Shown here one piece after another: positions 23,881 through 33,699 of a DNA stretch of 64,000 nt. This DNA comes from Colocasia esculenta (Eukaryota > Streptophyta > Magnoliopsida > Alismatales > Araceae). Location: the NCBI GenBank assembly GCA_014218235.1, contig CM024755.1:39576713-39640712 (forward strand). The letters run 5' to 3'. The notes under the pieces were generated by a model that was given only the letters and a program-made list of their open reading frames with translations, was not told the DNA's origin and ran no database searches. Each line of letters starts with the position of its first letter. The first letter of the stretch is position 1. The position numbers were made by a program, and so were the translations under genes.

Positions 23881-24545
23881 AGCCCATTACGATCCATCAA
23901 GGTCCATCAACGCCTTCCTTTGTACGTGACCTCCTCGAACGGTCCCACGTCTCCATACGGACCAGTTAAAAGGGCCCCACGTGCCAGTCATCCCTAGCGA
24001 AGTATTACCGAGCTCTTTAGCGGAATGCTTCCAAACAGGGGCGTTAATCCTGCTGCGCGGAACAACCCTGCATATTATCGAACAGCACGTTCGATCCCCC
24101 CATGCGGGTCACCTGCTCGGAAAGCATGTCCAGAGGGTGCCGAACAGGTCTTTTGGCCTACGTCATGGTTATAACCATCCCGGGTTACGCGCCCCATCAT
24201 CAAGAGGTGCTTTAACTGCCTGACATCCCAACGGACATCTGAGCGCATAACTCCTCCCGTTATGCGTGCCCGTCAAGGCGCCTTTTCAGGCACGATCTAC
24301 CAGCGTTGCGCACTTCTGCCTTAGCGCTAACGCCTATAAAAGTACAGGTACAGGACTATGCACTGGTACGTTCCCTCTCACGCGAACACACTCTTACACT
24401 CCAAAACCCCATGCCTTGCAAGCCTCGTACTGACTTAGGCATCGGAGGGTTTTCCCCGGTCTTCACCGGGCCCCTCTGATCATTTCTGGTTATTGCAGGG
24501 TCCTTTGTCCGCTACCGGTGACCGTCGTCTCCCTTACACAAGTGT
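23881..24545 (+). mobile_element. LTR-like remnant (Tat-type?)
   Basis: A TATA box (CCTATAAAAG, about 24331) is followed 90-120 bp later by CTGACTTAGGCATCGGAGG, a phrase I associate with R regions of plant Ty3-gypsy LTRs, and an ATTGCAGG acceptor-like site. No internal domain, PBS or second LTR is present nearby, so this would be a solo or fragmentary LTR. Edges are approximate and no TSD was found. Confidence 0.45.
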
Positions 24546-24850
24546 CAGACCTGATCTGCTCCGGCCCAAACAAAGAAAAGGCCTCCACATTATGTTTTTT
24601 TGGGAGAAAGAAACTCAAGTAAAATGGTCGATATCAACTAACATATATATATATATATTTACATTTATATAGTTCACACATTTAAATGAAAATAAGTTGA
24701 ACAAAGTCCTCTTGTTGGATAAAATGCCAAAATAAAACCTAGAACCCGGTTTTATATCGGCTTTTGTTTTTTTTGGGAAGGAGACCCATTTTATATCGTT
24801 GACTTCTATTGCCAACCTGTTGGGTAATATTCCTTCCATGTTGTGTGTTT
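24546..24850. other. Intergenic DNA, nothing recognised
   Basis: AT-rich with a (TA)n run near 24643-24658. No coding or element signal. Confidence 0.5.
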
Positions 24851-25251
24851 GTGTTCTAATTTTGGTTTTTGAACGACCTGGAGATGGAACATTGACAAGC
24901 TTTTTAAAAGCTTGACATATAATAATGGGTCATCTGATATTAATATAAAGTTAGTCTCCTCTGTTATTTTTTTATTGGTTCATTTGTTTTTACAAATCTT
25001 CCAAATTAAGCTGCAAAAAGTGTAGATCTAATATTGATTGAGCCCTGCCCTTAATTTCTTAGAAAAAAGAACGATGGTCGTTTCTGCACAAAACATAATA
25101 TTCAGTTCGATGAGAGCCATCTTGAGTTGATACCAAAAAAAGATGTGTAAACTTCAATTTCCGACGAGTATTTTGAATAAAGAAAGGTTTGTTAACTCTT
25201 AACGGTGTGACTATTATATATCTACATCGATCGTATCAGTAGATTTTAAAA
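24851..25251 (+). repeat. ~400-bp direct repeat, left copy, abutting MULE C
   Basis: 401 bp nearly identical to 44115-44511 in the same orientation (about ten substitutions and two small indels by eye). It starts GTGTTCTAATTTTGG and ends AGATTTTAAAA, exactly where the left MULE C TIR begins. It contains a small palindrome (AAGCTTTTTAAAAGCTT). It codes for nothing I can see. Confidence 0.92.
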
Positions 25252-26215
25252 GAAAAAATTAATTAGGGTTCCTTGTTAGATGGTGGTATTTTTTTCCTCG
25301 TCCCTGTCAGAATATTGGTATACGTAAAGTCTTTACTTTTCGTCCGATTTAATTTTCAGTCCCTACTTTTCAGACGTCATCATTTACGACCCTCGACCCA
25401 CGATTTCTGTCTCTTTTGCATCTGTCACTTTTTTCCATTCCCGTCTTACCCTTCCGTCCTTTCGAATCTCACGTCTGTCTCGACACTCACACTTCTATCC
25501 TTTGGAAGGCCCGTGAACTCTAATCAATGGAAAGTTACTCTTACATAGCGTGTCGAGCACAATTACAACAACCATTGACATCACTTACATAGGTCCTTCA
25601 CCCATGAAGCGTTCTTCACAACTATAAAAAAGAACCTAGGGCCGCATACTTATCCTTCACAAGCTTCTCTGAGTCTTCTTCTTCCTAGCTTTCTTACTCG
25701 TCTTCTTCCTCTTTATTTACAGATGTCTTCATCTAACTGTGCTCCCCACAGGGATGGCAAGGCACCTGCCTCACCAGTGCCACAGGCTCCACCTTCGCCA
25801 CCACCGACCTTCAGCCCCGACTACTGGGACGGTTTTTACATCGGCTGGATGATGGCTTTATAGAAAGCCTCTCGGCTGTACGGCTACAAAGGCCTCACCA
25901 ACATCCTCCCTGACATCGGCCATAGGGCAGAACCCATCTGTTCCTCCTCCCCTCCCTCCCCTGCCCGTTCCGCCTCCTCCCCTCCCTCCCCTGCCCGTTC
26001 CGCCTCCTCCCCTCCCTCCCCTGCCCATTCCACCTCCTCCCCTCCCTCCCCTGCCCATTCCACCTCCTCCCCTCCCTCCTCCACCGAGTGATCGGGTTCC
26101 GGAGTTTAGATTGTAACGGGGCTTGTTTATGCAATATACCTATTTTCCTTTTATGCAATCTTCTGTGGGCTTGTATGTGATCTCTATCATGCAAACTCAA
26201 ACGTATACTGTAACA
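25252..26215 (+). repeat. Left TIR of MULE C
   Basis: Outer end GAAAAAATTAATTAGGGTTC, then CCTCGTCCCTGTCAG. It matches the reverse complement of 43240-44114 over roughly 850 bp, including a TATA box (25623-25629), a CAG-ATG junction (25720-25725) and the small ORF. A 28-bp-class tandem repeat (CCTCCCTCCCCTGCCCGTTC...) expands the Ser/Pro end of this ORF relative to the right copy. Confidence 0.88.
25723..26092 (+). pseudogene. TIR-borne small ORF, left copy of MULE C (interrupted)
   Basis: Begins MSSSNCAPHRDGKAPASPVP and is colinear with the intact right-TIR copy. TAG at 25861-25863 replaces CAG (Gln) of GWMMDLQKAS. Downstream the frame continues with KASRLYGYKGLTNILPDIG and about four Ser/Pro repeats (SPPSPARSAS). 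It points into the element, against the Ulp1 gene. No known domain is recognised. Confidence 0.65.
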
Positions 26216-27060
26216 TGCTATCATGTATTGTAATAGGATTAGGGAGCTATTGTAACACGTCATTGCGTATACTGTAATAGTGTAGGTTACATGTTTCTAC
26301 GTATACTGTAATAGTGATGAAAATAAGTAAATATTGTAACAAGTTTCTACGTATACTGTAATAGTGTAGGTGAAGCTGTAGTGCTCGAACTGTAAGAGTG
26401 TAGTGATCGAACTATAACCTGCTATCATGTATACTATAATGAAAATAAGTAAATACTGTAACAAGTTTCTACGTATACTGTAATAGTGTAGGTGAAGCTG
26501 TAGTGCTCGAACTGTAAGTGTAGTTCTCGAACTGTAAGTGTAGTTCTCGAACTGTAACCTGATATCATGTATACGATAATGAAAATAAGTAAATACTGTA
26601 ACAAGTTTCTATGTATACTGTAATAGTGTAGGTGAAGTTGTAGTGCTCGAACTGTAAGTGTAGTTCTCGAACTGTAACCTGGTATCATGTATACTATAAT
26701 GAAAATAAGTAAATACTGTAACAGCTTACTACGTATACTATAATAGTGTAGGCTACAGTGTTGTGCTCCAACTGTAAGAGTGTAGTGCTCCAACTGTAAC
26801 ATGCTATTATATCCACTATAATCAAAATAACTAAATATTGTAACAGGTTACTACGTATACTGTAATAGGGTAGGTTAGAGTGTAGTGCTCCAACTGTAAG
26901 AGTGTAGTGCTATAACTGTAACCTGCTATCATGTATACTATAATGACAGTAACTAAAAACTATAAGAGTGTAGTACTATAACTGTAACCTGCTATTATGT
27001 ATACTATAATGACAGTAACTAAAAACTGTAACAGTAGACAGTGTCCTCACTGTAATAAAT
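26216..27060 (+). repeat. Left subterminal CTGTAAC array
   Basis: About 850 bp of imperfect tandem units of roughly 120-140 bp; GAAAATAAGTAAATA recurs near 26317, 26441, 26581 and 26701. Each unit has several CTGTAA(C/T/G) motifs plus GTAGTGCTCGAACTGTAAG. The mirror-image array is at 42655-43240. Confidence 0.85.
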
Positions 27061-28485
27061 AAAGAAGTGTTTCCTCAAGTAAATGTACAATATCATTACA
27101 CTGGCTAGGAAATTGTACGTGCGGCAAGTATGGTTCGTCTCCTTCAGTTATATACGCTCTGAACGTTCTTGTGCATTGAAGTATGCTTTGATGAAGTGGA
27201 GGGCGAACTTTGCTCGCACGGTTGGCATGTCATGTTGACTAAAGGGTAAACCTTGAGTGTCCCTACGTGCCAGACACTCCATGTATTTGCAAGTGAAAAT
27301 GGCACAGTCGTCTCCCGATCCTTGTTGTGGGCATGGGTCGAGGTAGCGTAGCGACCAATTTTCTGCATCTATGTGCTTGCCCTTCATGTATCTTCTCAGT
27401 TCCTCCACTTGCATGAAAGAATTAACAAAAGAGTTCCAATTAGTTGATGTGTATTTACTGTAACATATGTAACATAAGTGTGCATGCTCTGTAATAAATG
27501 TAAGCCTTGTATGTAACACTTCGCACTTACATATTGTGGAATGTCACGACGATCTTTGTTTCTTAAAGAATCGTACACATGGAACTCTTTTTCTTTAATG
27601 TTGATGACCAAAAGAGCCCAATGGTTCGTTCCAACGTGCATGGGGGAGAAGAGGAGTCAAATTCAGTTGGGGCGCGGTCCAATCTTCTGAAAGAGTAATC
27701 GAAATGTTGGAACTTGCTCTTATCATCTTTGCTCGATTGGACATAACCCTTTAAAGCAGCTCCCATATATCCAAATGTCTTAAAAATGTTCGGGTTCTCT
27801 TGACGGGGGAGAAACAAGCAAGTGTTGACGTAGCAGTCAATTATGACCGACTCGCTCTCCCTTGCGAACAATAGATCTTGAATGTCCTTAAATGAGAGGA
27901 AATTATCGTATCCTTCCAGAGTGCCGCCGAACATCAAATCACTACATGTAAGAAAAGTGTACATCTTCGGTAAGAATGAAGATGTCATATAGTAATAGAC
28001 AAATTAATATAATGTAACAGACAAGTTCCAAACTGTAAACAAGAAACACATGTACTGTAACACGTACTCATTAATGATGCACTCATTCAGAAATCGTTCA
28101 ATCAATGACTTTTCGTCCACTCCTAATACTTCCCGGGCGACGTAATCTCGTCTCTCCTCTTTCTTGCCCGTTGAAAGTGTGTCTGTACTCTCTTGAGAGT
28201 CAACAAAGATCGGTTTGGAAGTAGACACATTGGCTTTCGTAGCTTTGTGGTACCGATAATCCTCTGGCTGCGATAGAGTAAGTAATAAAATAATGTTCTA
28301 TAAGAGGACTTTAATGTTAGTGTAACAGACTCTTAATGTTAATGTTATGTAGCATCAAGCTTACTGTAACAGAAAGTTAAACTTATGTATCTTGTACTGT
28401 TAAGGGGAAACCATACCGTATATATCTCTAGTTGCCGTCTTTTTCTTGTCCCAGCTGTAACTCGTCGGGACAATGAGGATGGAAA

Positions 28486-28815
28486 AATTTGACGCGGATT
28501 CCTCTTCTTCTCTTCCGCCTCCTCCTCCTCCTTTCTCTTCTGCTTCTCTTCCTCCTCCTTCCTCTTCCTCTCCGCCTCCTCCTCCTCCTTCCTCTTCTGC
28601 TCCTCTTCCTCCTCCTCCTTCCTCTTCTGCTCCTCCTCCTCCTCCTTCCTCTTCCTCTCCACCTCCTCTTCCTCCTTCCTCTTCTCCGCCTCCTCCTCCT
28701 CCTTCCTCTTCCTCTCCGCCTCCTCCTCCTCCTTCCTCTTCTTCTCCTCCTCCTTTCTCTTGTTCTCCTCCGCCTCCTCCTTTCGCCCCTTCTTCCTCTG
28801 TTCCTTCGGCTCTGA
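28486..28815 (-). repeat. Lys/Glu-rich low-complexity repeat in the Ulp1 gene
   Basis: Near-continuous (GAG/AAG) repeats encode KRKEEEE-type units in the minus-strand gene frame, at least ten copies. On the plus strand it is pure CT-rich sequence with several long but meaningless ORFs. Confidence 0.85.
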
Positions 28816-28876
28816 TGTCTGCCACTCTGACATTGATCGTCGCGACCTTGTCAAGAGGGTTCTCCTTGCTGTAACT

Positions 28877-29310
28877 GAGTATATGAAATACTGTAAATGT
28901 CTATGAAGCATGATGTAAATGTAGAAAATAAATACTGTTAGGGAGTATATGAAATACTGTAAATGTCTATGAAGCATGATGTAAATGTAGAAAACAAATA
29001 CTGTAAGGGAGTATATGAAATACTGTAAATGTCTATGAAGCATGCTGTAACGAAGAAAACATATACTGTAACGGAGTACATGAAATACTGTAAATGTCTA
29101 TGAAGCATGCCGTAACGAAGAAAACATATATTGTAACGGAGTACATGAAATACTGTAAATGTCTATGAAGCATGTTGTAACGAAGAAAACATATACTGTA
29201 ACGGAGTACATGAAATACTATAAATGTCTATGAAGCATGCTATAACGAAGAAAACATATATTGTAACGGAGTACATGAAATATTGTAAATGTCTATGAAG
29301 CATGCTGTAA
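28877..29310. repeat. 65/66-bp minisatellite in a Ulp1 intron
   Basis: Units start GAGTATATGAAATACTGTAA or GAGTACATGAAATACTGTAA at 28877, 28943, 29009, 29074, 29139 and 29204, with a further copy near 29269. Each carries TACTGTAA and most carry ACTGTAACG, the MULE motif. The array fills the intron between the coiled-coil exon and the Lys/Glu exon. Confidence 0.92.
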
Positions 29311-29939
29311 AACATTACCTCGGCATCGGGTACTCGTCTTTGCAACGACATGTGATGGTACTGAAGCTATAGGGAGCTCCGGTGGCGGTAGGACTAAGAC
29401 TACAGATTGTGGCTCTACGGGGGGATGTTGCCACTGAGGCTGACGCTCAAATTGTTCCTCCAGTCTATGTAGTCTTTGGTCCATTGATTGGAGGATATTG
29501 TTCTGCCGCTGTAAGAGGTCGGTCTGCAACTTGATGACCTCCCTCTGTTGCTTGGACACTCTTAAAAGCTCCTGAAGAATGCCAAGAACATGCTTATCTG
29601 ATGGAGGGGTTCGAGAAGTGGTGGACGTGGATGCCGTCAATCGTCACGAGACATTAGGTCGGTCATCCCTCACATTAACCTCCAAATATACCTGAATTAA
29701 AGTCATAGGAAGATATCATATACGAACATAACACAGGTCCAGGGGTTAGTCACACTTACATCAGAGCGTCGCAATCCCCGTAGTAGGGCGGATAACTCAT
29801 GTCCCTTACCCCGGCAATCCCAACGAAAAAATGGGGGATCTCGTTGGGGATGCTCTGGTTTCAATTTTAACTGGTGCGTCAAAAACCATGCCTACATCAT
29901 TAACAGATAGATAATGCGTATCAGATAGATACATATCAG

Positions 29940-30158
29940 GAAGACAACTTCAGGTACTGTAACAGATACATATGTGGTATGTAAAAGACAACTTCGAGTA
30001 CTGTAACATATACGTGGTTTGTAAAAGACAACTTCGCGTACTGTAACAGATACATATGTGGTTTGTAAAAGACAACTTCGCTTACTGTAACAAATACATA
30101 TGTCGTATGTAAAAGACAACTTCGAGTACTGTAATAGATACATATGTGGTATGTAAAA
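29940..30158. repeat. ~40-47-bp minisatellite in another Ulp1 intron
   Basis: Five units of AAGACAACTTCG.GTACTGTAAC followed by AGATACATATGTGGTATGTA fill the intron between the donor at 30163-30168 and the acceptor at 29892. Every unit keeps ACTGTAA(C/T). Confidence 0.9.
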
Positions 30159-30775
30159 GCCCACTTACACCAAGAGCGGGAACACAACCGGTTAGGAAGA
30201 TGGTTTTTCCAGACGCAGCTCCTGTTACGTCTACCTTCACATGCTCCTGGCACTGCTGCACTACCAATATCAGGTACTCATGGATGACAGCAGCCCAATT
30301 GGCGCTCTTCATCTCATGGAGGTCGTCCAGATATGGCAGAATGGACAGCAACCCCGACCTCCCACTTGTGGGGAAGAAGAAACAGGAACATAGAAGCGCA
30401 AACCAAAGCTTCACGAAAATTTCAACAGCTAGCTCACCCTCTTGTGGAACGTACTCCGTAAGCTTTCGTAAAACATTGTGCCTGTCCATCATTTTTTTTG
30501 CATCCAAGGATGCGGCGCAAACTAGCATTTGTCCCATCCGCCTTTAGATTGATAGGTGAACCATTATTGGGTATACCCATAACCATTGCCAGGTCTGAAG
30601 GGAGAAAAGGCAAGGTGCAGGGGCCAATCTTAAAATGATCATCTCCTTCGAAACGTGTGATCAAATCGACTATCAGGGAAATAGGGTAGGTCACCACTTT
30701 GCATTTGACATACGCGTGGAATGGTGAATTTCTCATTAATTTGAGATGCATGCTCCTAAATTGCAAATCTTGCAT

Positions 30776-31341
30776 AACGGTACAGTACCATGAAAGCGAG
30801 CATCACGTATTAAATTGATTCTTGCCTGCAAAGAGAAGATTAGAACCTTAAAAAAAAACATTCAGTCGAGAAAGATCGGACACAGGGTAGGAAGAAAGAT
30901 TACTACTTCGGACGGCTTGGAGGCTAGTTTCATCCACTTTCATCACCATCAACGCTTGTTGCTCCGCATCCGCCGCAATACGGCCAATCTCAGCGCTCGT
31001 AGGAGATCGACGGCTTTCCATCGTTAGAGGGGACAAAGAGATCGCTTTGGCTGCAGATGTAACTCAAAGAATGGAAAACTGTAACAGAGAAGAGGGCTGG
31101 TGCAGGAATGGCGGTGTAGGTGTATGGGGTTCCGAAAAGGAGCGATATATGCAGGGATGGGCTCAGTGGACCCGACAGAAAGGCAGTGCACTGCAATGAT
31201 GAACATCGAGCAGCTGAAAATAATCGGTATTCCCGACGATGAGACGTGAAAGCTATCACGTCCGTTCGTCTGGCGCTTTCCCGCCATTTTATGCTTGCAT
31301 GATACGCACTCCCGCCAAATGGACCCTATAGCAGCTCGTAC
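30776..31341. other. Spacer between the divergent Ulp1 and transposase genes
   Basis: No certain gene. A minus-strand frame 30848-31036 (MSPLTMESRRSPTSAEIG...) followed by an acceptor-like TTTGCAG (~30825) could be the first Ulp1 exon, but this is weak. The spacer should hold start regions for both genes; I see no unambiguous TATA pair. Confidence 0.4.
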
Positions 31342-31728
31342 ATGCTATTTACAGACATTGCGCGCCACATTTCCATCGCCTTCCTCTGCGACGCAATGGA
31401 ACAGCTCCCTGCAAGATGTGCATTTGGAGATCAAAGTTTCGTTATTTTCATAGGGAGGGACATGGATTTGGCGTCTATACATACCAGGGTTTCCGAAAGG
31501 TTGGGTATAAACATGCAGGAGAACATATTGAAGTATCTTCTTCCCATTGATGGCCACGTTGACCAGGTGCTGCTTGACGATGGGGATGTCCAAGCTATGT
31601 TTGATCTTCACAAGTGTCAAGGAGCATCATTCATAAAATCTACAAATTCATGCAGTGGACACTCGTTGCCTCAGTACGCATGCTAGTCGTCAGTCAGGTG
31701 ATCCGCCACCACTTGACAGGTACGTACT

Positions 31729-33551
31729 TGTAACGTTTCGGGTTTTCTTCTCGGATCCTTGTCGAGTCTGGTGGAGTTCTGTGGGGTTGACAGCAGGGGT
31801 GTTGTCGTTTACCTGTGGTTGGCGGCCAAGGGTTGGACGTTGACTGTGCGTTGGCGTCGATAAGGTTGACGTTTAGCTGTTATGAACTTAACGGCTGTCG
31901 ATCTGGACGTCGACTGTGTGGCGGTTCAGTAGGCGGCAAGGGATCTTGACGTCTACTGATCCGGCCTGTTCAAATAGGGCAGGCCGAGAGCAGGTTTTCC
32001 TTTTCTCCTTCCCTTCTCTCCTTATCTTCTTTGATTTCTGTCGCGTTCCACTTCTCCTGGTGATTGACGGGGGTTCGTGGAAGGTCTTCGTTGCGTGTGG
32101 CGGCGGTAGTTCGGGCGGGAATCATTGCGTTTCGGCGTATTTCGCACGGATAGCTCGGGGTGTTCCGGCGCGATTCGCGTCCATTGAAGGTTGTTCTTGG
32201 CGTTTAGAGGTAGGGACTTAACCCCTTTAACCCTCCCTGGTGGATTAGCATGCTAAATTGCAGTAGATTACATGTTAATTTCGTTTTAGGGTTTGGGTTG
32301 AGCATGTTGGGATTTTTGGGTGTTTTGCACAATCCAGGTGATGGATTGTGGTTTTCCCGATTCCCAGCAATGTGTATGATTGTGAGGAAGAGTTTCCTCC
32401 CCACCCCCACCCCCCCCCCCCCCTTTTTGTGCCTGATTGGTGTTTTGGCCTGGATTTGTTGATCTGGTGCCGTTAGGGTTGCTGAAGCTGATGATGTTAA
32501 CGTCCACATCTGTTGACGTTAATATCATCAGGTTTGAGGTAAACGACAGGATCCATTGTCGTTGACTTCTTGTTGACGACAAAGGGTGGCCGTTTACATC
32601 TTGCGTTGGCGGCAATCGATGTTGCCGTTAAGCTCTTGTGGTCCAGCATGCCTTTAACAGTGTCGTGGTGTCCGCCTGTTGACACAGTTCACCAGACATC
32701 TGAGTGTGGCTCTGTCTGAGTGTACTGGGGGTTGACAGTGTTGAGACGTGACTGTGTTTCCGTCTGTTGTGCGCGTGTGGCGTTACCGCGTGCTGTTTTT
32801 GTTGTGTGACCTAGACGCGGGTGCGACTCCGTCTAGATGACTGGCGTGTGGGGGTCCTCCGCCGGTGAGCCAGGGCGTTGAGAGCGTCTCCGTTTTGTGC
32901 GTACTCCTTGTGGTGGTTTTGAGCCGGTCTCCGTGGAGCCCCTTCTCTACCGCTAGGTCGGGCGTAGGGGAAAATCGGTCGTGGACCAGACGTTAGAAAG
33001 AGCGTCTGTAGTGTGCACACGTGGCTGGGGTTGCGAGACTTTGTGGCGACGGGACGCCGAGCTACAGACCCTAGCTGAGTGGTTTACAGTTTTAGTGCAC
33101 TCCTGTTGGGAGAGCTGCGTAGTTGTCACTGGTTTCAGTTGTGTGCGAGGTGTATTTACTTTCTGTCTTTACTTACCGCACTTTAGTACTGTTTCCGGTG
33201 GGGTTGCGTTTCCCTACTGGGTCTCTCTTTCGTGAGACTCACTCCCTTCCCTTTCAGGTGTGTCGTCGACTCCCGTTCCAGGCGAGTCGAGTCACTCTGG
33301 TGCGCGTGCGCTCTAGCTGCTGTGAGTAGTACTTTTTGTGTACTTTGTGTACTCTGTACCTGTTGAGGTCTCTGAGTTGTACATGTTATATTTCATATAG
33401 TGGAATGTTTATTGTACCTTGGTGTGTATCTTTTTATATATAGTCTTCTCGGACGTTCTTTTCTTACCCTTCCGAGCCTGTCTCGTGGGTTAGCAGGTCA
33501 GAATTCAGATTACTGGTCGGGTACCGGTAATGCGAATTCTGGGTCGTTACA
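31729..33551 (+). repeat. 5' LTR of chromovirus C (1823 bp)
   Basis: TGTAACGTTTCGGG to GGGTCGTTACA. U3 is dense in TGACGT/GACGTT. The hairpin is at about 32480-32530, followed by GTCGTT/GCCGTT repeats. Relative to the 3' LTR it lacks the stretch that includes GAGCCGCG before TGGTTTACAG. Confidence 0.93.
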
Positions 33552-33553
33552 GC

Positions 33554-33565
33554 TGGTATCAGAGC
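33554..33565 (+). promoter_or_regulatory. Primer-binding site, chromovirus C
   Basis: TGGTATCAGAGC, two bases inside the 5' LTR; initiator-Met tRNA type. Confidence 0.85.
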
Positions 33566-33699
33566 CTTGTTCCGACAAGATATATATAAGAAAATACCCA
33601 TCATGGCGACTCAGAGTATAAGAGTACAATAGCAGCTTTATGCCCAGAGTTAGTTAGTGTGTTAATGCGTTGTGTATACGCTTGCCTTGTGTGTAGTCT

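Larger units (their letters stand above)
27148..30775 (-). pseudogene. Ulp1/SENP-type (C48) peptidase gene of MULE C
   Basis: A multi-exon gene on the minus strand; the product would be a SUMO-protease-like cysteine peptidase. Exons inferred from splice sites: ~30775-30169, 29891-29758, 29690-~29320, ~28871-28414, ~28260-28070, ~27960-27531, 27407-27148. The N-terminal part (VVTYPISLIVDLITRFEG...FLPSDLAMVMGIP) resembles the DUF1985/plant-mobile-type domain. A coiled coil (QTDLLQRQNNILQSMDQRL) and a Lys/Glu repeat (KRKEEEEAE) follow. The catalytic set is visible: His in GTNHWALLVI, Asp in HVYDSL, Gln and Cys in CPQQGSGDDCAIF. Breaks are a frameshift at an A8 run (30492-30499), a TGA near 29640 and a shift just before MHVGTNHW. 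It therefore looks inactive although the catalytic residues survive. Confidence 0.82.

Noticed and set aside
28473..28874. Long plus-strand frames of Ser/Pro or Leu repeats opposite the Ulp1 gene
   Set aside because: They are shadows of the (GAG/AAG) repeat read on the other strand; the minus frame fits exon structure and gives the Lys/Glu repeat.
28877..29310. CRISPR-like regular array
   Set aside because: Units are contiguous 65/66-bp tandem repeats without unique spacers, inside an intron of a plant transposon gene.
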